From Carya illinoinensis (taxonomy: Eukaryota; Streptophyta; Magnoliopsida; Fagales; Juglandaceae), in contig NC_056755.1 of NCBI RefSeq assembly GCF_018687715.1, positions 10,737,501 to 10,801,500 on the forward strand: DNA of 64,000 bases, read 5' to 3'. The position numbers and the translations under genes are program-made. Every line of letters begins with the position of its first letter. The first letter of the stretch is position 1. Positions 11,460-22,639 of the stretch are shown in pieces. Below the pieces are notes generated by a model. That model had not been told where the DNA came from. It saw only the letters and a list, made by a program, of their open reading frames with translations, and made no database searches.

Positions 11460-13041
11460 TTATTTGTGAAGGCGATGTCGGGGAATAGCGAGTAGATGTT
11501 TGGCTCTAGGAACTGTAAGGCCAAACTCCTCAGTCATGTCCAACTCAGTTGGTAGCATGTTATTAGGAAGCTCCCAATCAAAGCAATGAACAAGCTGTGC
11601 CACCACAAGCCGAACCCCGGTTAGACCCAACTGTAACCCCGGGCAACCTCTTCTCCCAGAGCCGAATGGGAGAAGTTGGAAGTCACGTCCTTGGAGATCA
11701 ATGCTACTCCCAACAAACCTTTCTGGGAAGAACTTCTCAGCATCAATCCAAACACTTGGGTCTCGCCCAATTGCCCATACGTTCACTAACAACCTAGACT
11801 TCTTGGGGATGTGGAAGCCTTGGATGGTGATGTCCTCTGTGGCCTCATGAGGTAGCAGTAGAGGTGCTACTGGATGTAGTCTCATGGTTTCCTTTACAAC
11901 CATGTCCAAGTATTCCAGCTTATCCAAATCTAATTCGTCTACCATTCTCTCCAAGCCCACTACATCTTCTAGCTCCTTTTGAAGTTTCGTCATTACCCTT
12001 GGATGCTTGATAACTTCTGAAATTGCCCATTCAATTGCTGTTGCAGTAGTGTCCATTGATCCTGCAAGCATGTCCTGCAACAAAAATCATCATTAGGAAA
12101 TTAGTGATTGTTAAATTTGAATCAAACAGTATACAAGTTCAACGAATGAATACCAAAATTATGGCCTTGATATTGGACCGTTCAATATGGTACTCGGAGT
12201 CTTCAGGTCCCATGAAGTTCAGCATGACATCAACAAAGTCCTTAATCTTATTTTCATCATTGGATCGGACATGATCGTCGATAATTTTCTCAAAAAAGTC
12301 ATCAAATATCTTACTAACTGCCTTCATGCGTCGCGTTAGCCCCTGAAGGTCAAGGAGACCAATATAAGGAAGGTAATCACCAAGGTTAGGAGTAGCAACT
12401 AGATACATACCCTCTTGAAATACAGCCTTAAATCCTCTCTCATCAAAATACTTATCCATGTACTTCTTCCCAAACAACATACGACAACTCATATCCGCGC
12501 TGAGGGATGAGATCTTGGTACTGAGATCAACAACAATACAATCAGAGGCAGCCTTTTCAATAAACTTCACCAGTAGGCCAAGCTCTTCTTTCCTCATGGA
12601 TCTGAAAGAATTGATTTTGAGGTTGCTAAGCAATTCAAGGGTGCACATCTTGCGAATGTTGCGCCAATAAGGACCGTAAGAAGAGAAGGACAAACTCTTT
12701 TGCCCATAAGAGACGTGCTTTGCAAACTCACTAGGTGGTCTACTAGCAAACACCTGGTCATGAGCTTTAAGAAACAACTCAGCAGCTTGGGGGGAGGAGG
12801 CAACAATGGTGGGCACAAAGCCTAAGCGCAAGTGCATGATGGGGCCATATTTTTGGGCTAGTCGGTGAAGATCTTGATGAGGAAATTCCCCAAACATATG
12901 AAGATTCCCAAAGATAGGCAAGCCTCTTGGACCAGGAGGTAGTTTCTTAGTCTTGTTCATCCTTCTCCATGTCCATTCTCGCAAGAGATAAGCAAGAATA
13001 ACCAGCACAAATATCGTCGACGTCCAAGCCAGAATAGGCAT
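11460..13041 (-). CDS. Cytochrome P450, CYP71 clan (CYP736A/CYP71AU-like), intact
   Basis: Two exons: 12154-13041 (ATG at 13041) and 11460-12074 (TAA at 11460-11462). They are separated by a 79-bp phase-0 GT-AG intron and give 500 residues, the normal length for an A-type plant P450. An N-terminal membrane anchor (residues ~3-20) is followed by the proline hinge PPGPRG (35-40). Other motifs are the I-helix AGSMDTT (300-306), ExxR in KETMR (E358, R361), PERF (413-416) and the haem loop [10 protein letters not shown] with Cys440. The protein should be an ER-anchored monooxygenase using NADPH-P450 reductase. The substrate cannot be read from sequence, although CYP71-clan enzymes usually act in specialised metabolism. 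It is the only undamaged copy of the array. The start was chosen because it yields the anchor and matches the sister copies. Confidence 0.95.
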
Positions 13042-13118
13042 GTTTCACATAGATGTTGTTATGGCTACAATATCAGAGTATTTATCTACGACATGGAAAT
13101 TGCATAAAATATTGGAAC
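13042..13118 (-). promoter_or_regulatory. Proximal promoter/5' UTR of the intact P450
   Basis: The interval is conserved with the flank of the copies at 22532 and 59078. On the minus strand it carries GATAAATA about 40 bases upstream of the ATG, at the position where the copy ending at 59078 has a canonical TATAAATA. The role as TATA box is inferred from position. Confidence 0.45.
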
Positions 13119-13286
13119 GGTTTGGATATAAAAAGTCTTTTAACTTATTTATCATTACAGCTGTCTAAATTTCACATAAAATACAATAAACAATTCAAAC
13201 TTTTCCAAATATAAAAAAAATAATATTAAAAAATAGTATTCTAATAATATTTTATTCAATTTTTATCTCAACTCACTATCCAAATC
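13119..13286. mobile_element. MITE with GTTTGGATA-type terminal repeats, in the P450 upstream region
   Basis: The block starts GGTTTGGATA and ends TATCCAAATC, forming short inverted termini. The interior (ACAATAAACAATTCAAAC and a TAATATTCTAATAATATT-like stretch) recurs at about 45930-46030 and, truncated, at 59200-59290. Similar termini bound 15955-16108. A matching block upstream of the P450 at 57503-59078 indicates that it was present before that duplication. The transposase superfamily is not determined. Confidence 0.55.
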
Positions 13287-13289
13287 TCC

Positions 13290-14620
13290 ATGTTCATCCT
13301 TCTCCAATTACTCCCTCTTACTCTTTTTTTTTTTCATTTTCATGAAAAAAAGAGAGAGAGCATAAATAGGTGATCTAATCATGACTCTAATCTCAATATG
13401 TGCTCGTTAATTAGTTCAACCCAAAAATTTAAACATATAAGCGAAGAGATGGAAAATATTAACATACATAAAAGAATACAAATGGTACTGTATGTTTCGA
13501 AAAGATAATAATGTTAACTGGAAATGGGAAAGACAGGAATGCATGGGAAATTAGGATGGCATGAACATCGATCAAAAGATAAGCCATTGTATAACAGTGT
13601 AGTTTCAAGAAATGGCATAAAGTAATGTAGGTCGGCCTCTTTGATGTAAACATGGTGAATGATGATTGGAAGTTCAGGGAGAATGTGATCTAGAATTATG
13701 GTATAAATAACAGAAATTAGGGCTGGAATTTGGCTTTTGAAAGAAAAGAAACAAAGAGAGATGGGTGTAATGAAAAAAGGATAATTTTTAAATACAAAAA
13801 GCTATATTCACCGAAAATGGGTCCCAAACATGGGTCCGATTGTTTTTATTTTTTTTAACTTAGTGATTAAAAAATTATTTTTTAGTGATGTTGTGAAATT
13901 TTTTTTAAAAATATTTAAGAATATCAAAAAATGATTAAAAAATAATAAAAAAATAATTTATCTTCTCACGACGAGTCTCGTGCTACATCGGCTTTTTTTA
14001 AAATTAAATAGATAGCTCATAAATTTAGAGATGATCTATGTACTATACTTTTGTTCTACTTCCATCGAGCTATGTTGATGCGTTATTATTATCAATATTT
14101 GGACTATTTCTTATAATAAGGGTGCAATATCCAAGACAATGAATTAGAGTGTGAGTGCGATTTGTACTATTTTATAGAACATCACAACACAACATTAATA
14201 TTAATATGCAATGTAGTTGGCTGGGTGAAAATACAAATCTCTATCATTATGGTTGGCGTGCACACAACAAGAAGTCTTTTGAAGGAATCATGTTATAATT
14301 TAAAGAGGAATCTTAGATATAGTCTTAATCATATACATTCTTTTTTCAATAATAAATCAACCATGTCATAATTTCTATCCCATTTAATGCAAGGAAAAAA
14401 AACAACCTCATCAAGCAGTACTGCTCAACCTCCAATATCTAATCAAGCAAGAAAAGACAAAAAGAAAATCTCAAACAAAAAACTGCAACAAAAAAAAAAA
14501 AACAACCTCTAGGAAAAAGTCGTCATTTCCATCTCAGATAATGCAAGAAGAGAAATAATACCTGAGAGAGAGAAATCTTGGAAAAAAGAGGATGCTTTCC
14601 TACAATAAACAAAGGTTTAA
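13290..14620. other. AT-rich intergenic stretch without a supported gene
   Basis: This piece separates the MITE from the block that again matches the upstream region of the 59078 P450 copy (from about 14625). It is absent from that copy, so it is either an insertion here or a deletion there. No coding similarity or clear element ends were seen. Confidence 0.5.
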
Positions 14621-14869
14621 AATAAAAGTTCAAGCCGAGAATGTCCGAAAGGAACGAATCAGTTACAGCACACAGAAAACGAACAAAAAAAAAAAAAAAA
14701 AAAAAAAAAACCAAACAAAGACTAAATTCAACCACAACCTAGAACTGTGAAATCTAGCTAGTCCAGATCACTAACCTCCCGGTCGGGGTGTCGTGACAAG
14801 TAAAGATTTCGGAATCGTGAAGAAGTATAAAAGATGAGATCGATATATATAATCAAAAATTTATATGAT

Positions 14870-15586
14870 GGACCCTTGGAGTATTCAATTGGTTTTCAAT
14901 CAGCTTGTGCTCATGTCACAACAATTAATGGCTTGACAAAGCAACGCAAGGGAAGAAGGCTTGCCAAATAATGCAATACATTGTCCGTGAAAGTGAAATT
15001 AAACGGACTTCTATTGTCTATTTCTATCTATTTTTTAAAGTTTGAGACAAGTGAGGCCGATTTCACGTGTTGAACGGACTTCTTGACATAAAGACAGCAC
15101 ATGCATTTAATGGCTTCCAACAATTATAAAGCAAGATTCTTGCACACGTGAAAAAGGAACCAAGGTACACTCAACATATCTTTGTATTCTGCACCAAACA
15201 GAGGCTCGTAAGAAAGCAAGATTTGGCTGTGTTTGGATACTACAGTCATATATTCTTAGCATACTTCACGATTATTTTTTATTTTATTATTATTTTTTAC
15301 TATTATTTAATATTCTGTTATTATTTATCATTACATTTCCACTATTATTCACAACACTTCTCACTATCCAAATCCAAATCCAACCCAATTTCATGAAAAT
15401 AGAAAATCCGCATCATTCATTCGAAAGCGAGAACGATCGAACACTACTGTTGCGCTTTATGCTGAAAAAAATATTATATACCAAACCCAGAAATAGAGAA
15501 AGAGAAACAAAATGTAGATGAAAAAGCCCACAAACAGCATAGGGAAAGGGAATACGGAGATAAACCGCAAGAGAAACGGTAGAAAT
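14870..15586. repeat. Tandem segmental duplication, unit 1 (717 bp)
   Basis: Starts at GGACCCTTGGAGTATTCAAT and matches 15587-16508 along its length, including TGGCTTGACAAAGCAACGCA, the CGATTTCACGTGTT block and the GAACGATCGAACACTAC block. A third, shorter relative lies at 59543-59980 upstream of another P450 copy, so this is old upstream sequence of the P450 unit that later duplicated in tandem. It has no coding content. It contains a GTTTGGATA-type MITE with AT-rich interior (about 15230-15372). Confidence 0.85.
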
Positions 15587-16508
15587 GGACCCTTTGAGTA
15601 TGCAATTGGTTTTCAATCTTGTGCGAATGTCACATTATCTCACAACAATGGCTTGACAAAGCAACGCAAGGGAAGAAGACTTGGCCAATAATGCAATACA
15701 TTGTACGTGAAAGTGAAATTAAACGGACTTCTATTGTGTATTTCTTTTTATTTCAATCTATTTAAAGTTTGACACAAGTGAGGCCGATTTCACGTGTTAA
15801 ACGGACTTCTTGACATAAAGACAACACATGCCTTTAATGGCTTCCAACAATTATAGAGCAAGATTCTTGCACATGTGAAAAAGGAACAAGGTACACTCGA
15901 CATATCTTTGTATTCTGCACCAAACAGAGGCTTGTAAGAAAGAAGATTTGGCTGAGTTTGGATACTATATCAGATATTCTTAACTTACTATTATTTATTA
16001 TTTTATTATTATTTTTCATCTATTTTTTCTTATTATTTATTATTTTTTTACTATTATTTAATATTCTATTATTATTTTTCCATTACTTATTCACTATCCA
16101 AACTTAACCCGATTTCATGAAAATAGAAAATCCGCATCATTCATTCGAAAGCGAGAACGATCGAACACTACCGTTGTGCTTTGTGCCCCTTCGTTGTGCG
16201 AAAAAAATATTATATACCAAACCTAGAAATAGAGAAAGAGAACAAAAATATAAATGAAGAGCAATGCTACATGCAGTCGTGGAATTGCAAACGTCGTGCA
16301 ATCGCTTTGAAAAAGAGTGGAGTCCACGATTAAAAAGTTAGTTTTTTTTTTTCATGTGGGTCCCATATTAATTTATTTTTTTCAAAGTGACTGCACGCTG
16401 CTTGCACAACTACGACTGCATATATCATTTTTCATAAAGGAAAAAGCCCACAAACAGCACAGAGAAAGGGAATACGGAGATAAACTGCAAGAGGAACGGT
16501 AGAAATGG
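15587..16508. repeat. Tandem segmental duplication, unit 2 (922 bp, carries a MITE)
   Basis: This is the second unit of the duplication, colinear with 14870-15586. It is longer mainly because of the 175-bp inverted-terminal-repeat element at 16259-16433 plus its target duplication. The GTTTGGATA-type MITE at about 15955-16108 corresponds to the one in unit 1. Confidence 0.85.
16259..16433. mobile_element. Mutator-type MITE with 9-bp target-site duplication
   Basis: The termini start GAGCAATGCTACATGCAGTC and are inverted at 16412-16433 with about 18 of the outer 22 positions matching. The similarity continues inward to the CGCTTTGAAAAA / CACTTTGAAAAA region, so the inverted repeat is roughly 50-55 bases. 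The flanks ATAAATGAA (16250-16258) and ATAAAGGAA (16434-16442) match at 8 of 9 positions. The same site without insertion is present in unit 1 near 15500. Long inverted repeats, a GA-rich start and 9-bp duplications are typical of Mutator-like elements. It is non-coding. Confidence 0.8.
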
Positions 16509-16509
16509 A

Positions 16510-17860
16510 AATCTGAAGATAATAAGATAACGAAAACATGTTGGAAAATGTTACTTGAACTCTTCAAATTAAAACTTAAGGAAATAATTATTAGTAAAAT
16601 TTTTTAAAATTTTCTTTAATGGTTAATAATTAATGTTAAAAAAATACTTAAAAAATAATTTAAAAAAACCACATATTTATAATAGCGATATGCCCATCAG
16701 TAAATGTTGACCGCGCATGCACTCGCACCACCAAAACATATATAGCACACCACAGTAGTTGAACTATCTCATCGTTAGAGTGGTGTACACTATAACCTAT
16801 TTGGAAGGCTAGGATCGAACTTTCAAATTTAATAGGAGAGAGATGTCAATAATTGAAAGATGTATCAAGCGCAAGACACTTCTGATCGAAACTGTTTATT
16901 TATTTTCACATCTTCGTGATCATTTAATTATTTATTATCTCCGTGTTTTTAATTTTTATTTATATTAAAAATATTTTAAATATTTATCTCTTCAAACAGT
17001 AATATTTTTAAAATCAATACTTTCCTAACAATAATATTTTTTAAAAGCCATCCTTTTCCAAACGGTCAAATTTAGGAAAAAAATAGATCATCTCAATGGT
17101 GACATTTTTATCAAATTTCAACTATAAAAAATAATGTAAGTATAAGAGAAAATATAGATGATTGGATGAAGAATTTATTTTATTGGTCAAATAAAATATT
17201 TAAAAATAAATAATAACTTTTCATATTTAGAAATCTGTTATTCAAACGTCAAGATTTTCTCCCATAATAATCCGTTGAACGTAGAACGTCCCCTTTTTTA
17301 AGTTAGGTCCGTTTACTAAATTTTAATCAATAAGCAATGGGATCAATGCTCTAAACCTTAATGTTGACAAGAAAAAAAAGGGTAGGGTTGTGTTTACTCA
17401 CGTCTCTGCTATCCCTTGTCTCGTCGCCATCTTTGTATGCTGATGGAAGATCAACGTGAATCACACAAACTACAGAAGGAACAGTTCTTCCATTGAAAAA
17501 TATGAAGATCAACGTGAATCACACAAACTACAGAGGGAACAGTTCTTCCATTGCAAAATATTAAAAAAAGACAATATGTCTCTATTATTACTTTACGTCA
17601 AACACCATGTACAAAAAGAACTCAAGATTTGTAACCGGTTAATAAGAAATTATTTTAAAAGAAGAAAAATTATATATACAAATCCTAAATGTACTACTTC
17701 CATAAAAGTCTTTTATAAAAAAAAGTAGACTCTACTATAAAAAAAGAGTAAAAAATTCACTTTTGATTAATGAAATCTGTATTTTTACATAAGATTTATA
17801 CAAGACGTGAATATTTGAGACTTGTATATAACATTATTAAAAAAAAAAAAAAAATAGCAA
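16510..17860. repeat. AT-rich non-coding stretch, partly duplicated at 45.5-46.25 kb
   Basis: About 16890-17500 aligns by eye with 45540-46250. Shared runs include AATGGTGACATTTTT, GAGAAAATATAGAT, GATGTTGACAAGAAAA and GTGTTTACTCA. No gene was recognised. The element type is unknown. Confidence 0.55.
17446..17561. repeat. 58-bp tandem duplication
   Basis: Two adjacent 58-bp units (17446-17503 and 17504-17561) begin GAAGATCAACGTGAATCACA and differ at about two positions. The open frame across them (17456-17728) is considered a by-product. Confidence 0.9.
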
Positions 17861-17868
17861 TGAAGTTA

Positions 17869-19995
17869 TGTGACGCCCCCAAATCCCCACGCCCGAACAC
17901 GGGGAAATCGAGACGTCCGGATGGTGACAACCCGGGTCACCATCCTATCGATGAGTGTCAAGTGTGTGCAAGACAATATAAGTGTACAAAGAAACACGCA
18001 GCAGATAACGAAAGTCATAACTAAGTACCAGAATTTTTCTTAACGTAATACAAGCTGTTTAAAACATACATAGATAAAATATTACAAAAACACAAATACA
18101 GTTTTAAACAAATATAAAACATATCATCAGCAACCCGGCGGAGCCGCATCCTCGGGCTCAGCCTCATCCTCTTCGTCCTCTAACTCTGCACCAAAAGCTA
18201 CGGAACCAAAAATGGTACCGCAGGTAAGTAAAACCCAAACACTACCAGATAAAAACACATAAAACTCAAACAAGATGCATGAAACATGCCCAATGCACAA
18301 ATCCCATAAAACACAAGTTTTCCACACACGCCAAAAACCCATTTGGCCCAAAAACACAACCTTTCTAACTAACACGCCAAAAGTCACATTTGGCCCAATA
18401 TTTCGCCAAAAGTCCATTTGGCCCAATACCACGCCAAAAGTCCCATTTGGCCTCTCAAACCATTATCCAATTTTAACCGTATGCACCATGACCTCCCCTA
18501 GGGGTCATCCGCACACCTTGGCTCCAGTGCCACACCGCAGAGTACCACCACGCATGTGACACCTAACGAGCGATGCCCAGTTCCGTGCCCCGCACGTTCG
18601 TAGCCAAACATCCTCTAGCCCTCGCCAGCGAAGGGCCACGGAGTCGGTGAGTAGAGCGATGCCCGGTTCCGCGCTCGGCGCGTTCGTAGCCAAGCAACCC
18701 CTAGCCCCCGCTCCCGTCGTCTAGCGACAACTCAGGGGACATCACTCAGTTTATTCCGCTCCCGAGTGACCAGAGGAGCTCCATCGAGATAATAACCCAT
18801 CCCGGCTTGGGCTCGTGATACACACGCACCCGTAATACACTTACGCCAATACACAGGCTTTTCACACAAATCCACAAACACACGTGCATGCACCATGCAA
18901 TGCCATAACAATGCATGATAAAATAATCAAACAACATAAAACAATTAAACAGGCAACTCCGTCCTCCATCCATCCGACCCCTGAAACTCCTCGGACTCAG
19001 TCCGGAATCAACAACCAACAACAATAAATAAATTGAATGAGCGATATATATTTAAATCTGAAAATAGGGTTTGGAAAATACTTACAGCGCTATATGGCAA
19101 TTTTAGAAAACAAGCGGCGTTGCAAACGGCGGCGAAAAAGCAACGTCACAGTGAAAATTCACTGTGGCCATGGGTTTGAAAAACTCACTTTTGAACGGGG
19201 GCAAACTAGGACACGAAATTGATAGAGAATAGTCTAGGGATGGTTGTGAAGCTATTGGAAGTGGTAGTTGGCCGAGGGTGGCGGCGGAATCGCCGGAAAT
19301 GGCCGGAAAACGCAAATCGAAAACTAAGCTCGTAGGAGCTATTCCGGTGGTCGTTGGAGGCCGGAAATGGGTGGGTTAGGACGGGAAGGGACCGGTGATG
19401 AAGTGGTGAAGAAATGGTGGCCGGAGGTGGAGCGACGGCGGCGGATCGGAGCAAAATCCGTGGAGGCTTTGGAGGGCTATTCCGGCCAAACGGCCGGCCG
19501 GTTGGGGCTGAGCTTCGGAGGGGTGGTGCGCCGGAGGGAGATGAAGAGAATGAGACCGGTGGCGAGCCAAATGGTGGCCGGACGGCGGTGGGCCGGCGGA
19601 GAGAAGGTTTCGGCCGTGAGGGAGAGAGAAGAGAGAGAGAGAGAGAGCTCGGGGGGGACGACGCGAGAAGCAGGAGGACAAAAAAGAAAAAGAAGAAAAA
19701 GAAAAAGAAAAGAAAAAGAAAAAAAGGAAAAAGAGAAAAAGGAAAAAGAAAAAGAAAGGAAAAAGGAAAAGAGATGTAGGGAAAAGAGGAGATCTAATCC
19801 TCATTCCGGGAAGCAAAACTAAACCGCCAAAAAGAGATTAAAAAATCACAAAACAACTAAAAGAAATAAAACACAACATCAAATAAATTAAAAACTAATT
19901 TTAAAACGCAAATAAATTAAAATAAATAACTAATATATTAATTAAAATGAAAACAACCATATCAGCGAAAATACAATCAAAATCGGGTCATCACA
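17869..19995 (-). mobile_element. Solo LTR (Ty3/Gypsy-like), 2127 bp, with AGTTA target duplication
   Basis: Begins TGTGACGCCCCC and ends GGGTCATCACA, so the ends are inverted TGTGA/TCACA. It is flanked on both sides by AGTTA (17864-17868 and 19996-20000). There is no second LTR and no internal domain, so it is a solo LTR. The minus orientation is inferred because GGGGGCGTCACA is a usual 3' LTR end in plant Gypsy elements. Inside are four iterations of a palindromic CCAAA...TTTGG unit (18329-18453), two copies of a GAGCGATGCC...TCGTAGCCAA segment (about 18568 and 18656), and a GC-rich then purine-rich tract (19240-19775). Long open frames at 19367-19822 on both strands arise from this low-complexity sequence and are not believed. 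Confidence 0.88.
18329..18453. repeat. Four palindromic CGCCAAA...TTTGGCC units
   Basis: Units of about 21 bases start at 18329, 18375, 18404 and 18432. Each has CCAAA and TTTGG arms around a short AGTCC-like core. They lie within the solo LTR and could be protein-binding or stem-forming repeats of the LTR promoter. Confidence 0.75.
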
Positions 19996-20000
19996 AGTTA

Positions 20001-20394
20001 GGCTTGAGATTGATACGGGTCACCACTCCATGTCCAAAGCCGCTTCACGCTCCATGGCTATAGTTTGGAAACAGGTGGACCAACTACTCAACGTGTCTCA
20101 CCCTAGCCTTCAGATCGGCCTTTCTTTTGTTATAATTTTTTTATTATCATTCTCTCAACATGACATTAAATAATTAGTCAATAATTAAAATTTAATAAAG
20201 GCAATGATACACTTACAGAGATTCATAATCAATCAATGCAAACATATCAATTCATGGAAAATAAAATTCAATTTTATATAAGTATCAATCATGTAATGTA
20301 GAGTTTTAGGTTAATTATTTTTTATACAATAAATAATTTATATTCATTTACGAAAATTATTCAACTGCAGTCTTTTTTCATTTTGTTTTATAAA
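20001..20394. other. AT-rich gap without a gene
   Basis: The first part has no recognised content. From about 20300 a stretch containing TTAGGTTAATTATTTTTTATAC recurs at 56725 and 61110 and belongs to the outer part of the P450 3'-flank module. Confidence 0.5.
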
Positions 20395-20946
20395 TTTATA
20401 TAAAATAAAACCTTTTTTTTAATAATAACAAACATAAGCATGCATATTGTATAGTAATATTCAAATAAAATTTAAACAGATTATATGAGTTGTTTGCAAC
20501 TTAAGAGGACTGACCCGTTTATTAATTTTATCTAATCAAATCGATCTATTTTAATTGGAACTCATTTATATCAAACATAAACCCATTTATTTCATGTTGT
20601 ATTCATGTTGAGTTGTTGACTACGGTTGGCTGGAGAGCTGTTCTTCCTGGATGCTTCACAACCATTTATTGCCAAGAAGAGTTACAAATACTTGTGATAA
20701 GCTTGTGTATGTTGGCTGGAGTATTTCACATACAAATTATTCAATTATGTCTCTTATTTTTTGAATATTTTTTCAATTACCTATTGGACAAAAAGTACAA
20801 TGAGTTGCATAAAAGTAAATCACGAATTCAAAGGAACATCATATCTTTAAGAGTTCTAATAACATGAGTGCGACAAGGACATGCATTACCATGAAATCAG
20901 CAAATATATACGACAATAGAGTGAAGAAGAAAGGAGATCTTCTTTC
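20395..20946 (-). repeat. Duplicated 3'-flank module of the P450 array (copy 2)
   Basis: It matches 10920-11459 and 61840-62426 by eye, including the GAGAGCTGTTCTTCC and AGTACAATGAGTTGCATAAA blocks before the P450 stop. It has no independent gene. Confidence 0.7.
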
Positions 20947-22532
20947 TCATTTGTGAAGGTGAGGGCAGGGAATAGCAAGTAGATGTTTGGCTCTAGAAAC
21001 TATAAGGCCAAACTCCTTGAACATGTCCAACTCAAAAGGTAGCATGTTATTAGGAAGGTCCCAATCAAAGCAATGAACAAGCTGTGCCACCACGAGTCGA
21101 ACTGCGGTTAGACCCAACTGTAACCTCGAGTAGCCTCTTCTTCCAGAGCCGAATGGGAGAAGTTGGAAGTCACTTCCCCGGAGATCAATGCTACTCCCAA
21201 CAAACCTTTATGGTTGAAGAACTTCTGAGCATCAGTCCAAACACTTAGGTCTCACCCAATTGCCCATACGTTTACTAGCCACCTAGACTTCTTAGGGATG
21301 TGGAAGCCTTGGATAGTGCTGTCCTTTGTGGCCTCATGAGGTATCAATACAGGTGCTACTAGATGTAGCCTCATGGTTTCCTTTACAACCATGTCCAAGT
21401 ATTCCAGCCTATCCAAATCTGATTCCTCTACCATCCTCTCCAAGCCCACTACATCTTCCAGCTCCTTTTGAAGTTTCTTCATTACCCTTGGATGCTTGAT
21501 GACTTTTGAAATTGCCCATTCAATTGTTGTTGCAGTAGTGTCCATTGATCCTACAAGCATGTCCTGCAGCAACATCATTCTCAGGAAATTAGTAATCAGC
21601 AAAAAATTTGAATCAAATAGTATACAAGTTCAATGAATGATTATGAAAATTATGGCCTTGATATTGGACAGTTCAACGCGGTACTTGGAGTCTTCAAATC
21701 CCTTGAAGTTTAACATGACATCAACAAAGTCCTCAATCTTATTTTTATCTTTGGATTGGACATGATCGTCGATACTTTTCTCAATAAAGTCATCAAATAT
21801 CTTACTAATTGCCTTCATGCATTGTGTCAGCCCTTGAAGGTCAAGGGGGCCAATATAAGGAATGTAGTCACCAAGGTTAGGAGTAGCACCTAGATGCATA
21901 CCCTTTTGAATTACAACCTTAAATCCCCTCTCATCAAAATCCTTATCCATGTATTTCTTCACCAACACCATAAGGCAACTCATATCCGCGCTGAGGGATG
22001 AGACCTTGGCACTGAGATCAACCACAATACAATCACATGTAGCCTTTTCAATAAACTTCACCAGTAGGCCAAGCTCTTCTTTCCTCATGGATCTGAAAGA
22101 ATTGATTATGTGGTTGCTAGGCAATTGAAGGGTGCTCATCTTGTGAATGTTGCGCCAATGAGGACCATAAGGAGAAAAGTACAAGCCCTTTTGCTCATAA
22201 GAGATGTGCTTTGCAGCCTCACTAGGTGGTCTACTAACAAACACAAGGTCATGAGCTTTAAGAAACACCTCAGCAGCTTGGGGGAAGGAGACAAAAATGG
22301 TGGGCACAAAGCCTAAGCGCAAGTGCATGATGGGGCCATATTTTTGGGCTAGTCGATGAACATCTCGATGAGGCAATTCCCCAAACATATGAAGATTCCC
22401 GAAGATAGGCAAGCCTCTTGGACTAGGAGGTAGTTTCTTAGTCTTGTTCATCATTTTCCATGTCCATTCTCGCAGGAGATAAGCAAACATAACCAACACT
22501 AGTATTGTCCACATCCAAGCCATAATAGGCAT
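20947..22532 (-). pseudogene. Cytochrome P450 pseudogene (copy 2)
   Basis: Exon 1 (21645-22532) is an uninterrupted 296-codon frame from ATG, with anchor and proline hinge (PPSPRG, Gly to Ser). Exon 2 (20947-21563) is ruined. The intron donor is changed from GGT to CAT, so the first two intron bases read AT. Codon 400 (Arg in the intact gene) is TGA. A 2-base insertion lies near 21210. The haem-binding RRGCPG reads RRGYSR, so the cysteine ligand is replaced by tyrosine. Any one of the last three would abolish activity. It lies downstream of a transposon-protein element (from about 22640) that removed or replaced the more distal promoter. Confidence 0.95.
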
Positions 22533-22639
22533 GTTTCACTGAGATGTTGTTATGGCTACAATATCTTATCAGTATTTATCCATGACATGGAAATTGCATA
22601 AAAGAATAAAAACAAGCTTGAGTTAACTTCAATGTCCTA

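Noticed and set aside
11597..12670. Plus-strand frames opposite the P450 exons
   Set aside because: They are antisense shadows of the well-supported P450 gene. The same shadows recur opposite the other copies.
19367..19822. Long open frames on both strands (151, 146 and 121 codons)
   Set aside because: They lie in the GC-rich and purine-rich part of a solo LTR. The products are Lys/Glu/Arg or Phe/Ser/Leu runs dictated by the repeat.
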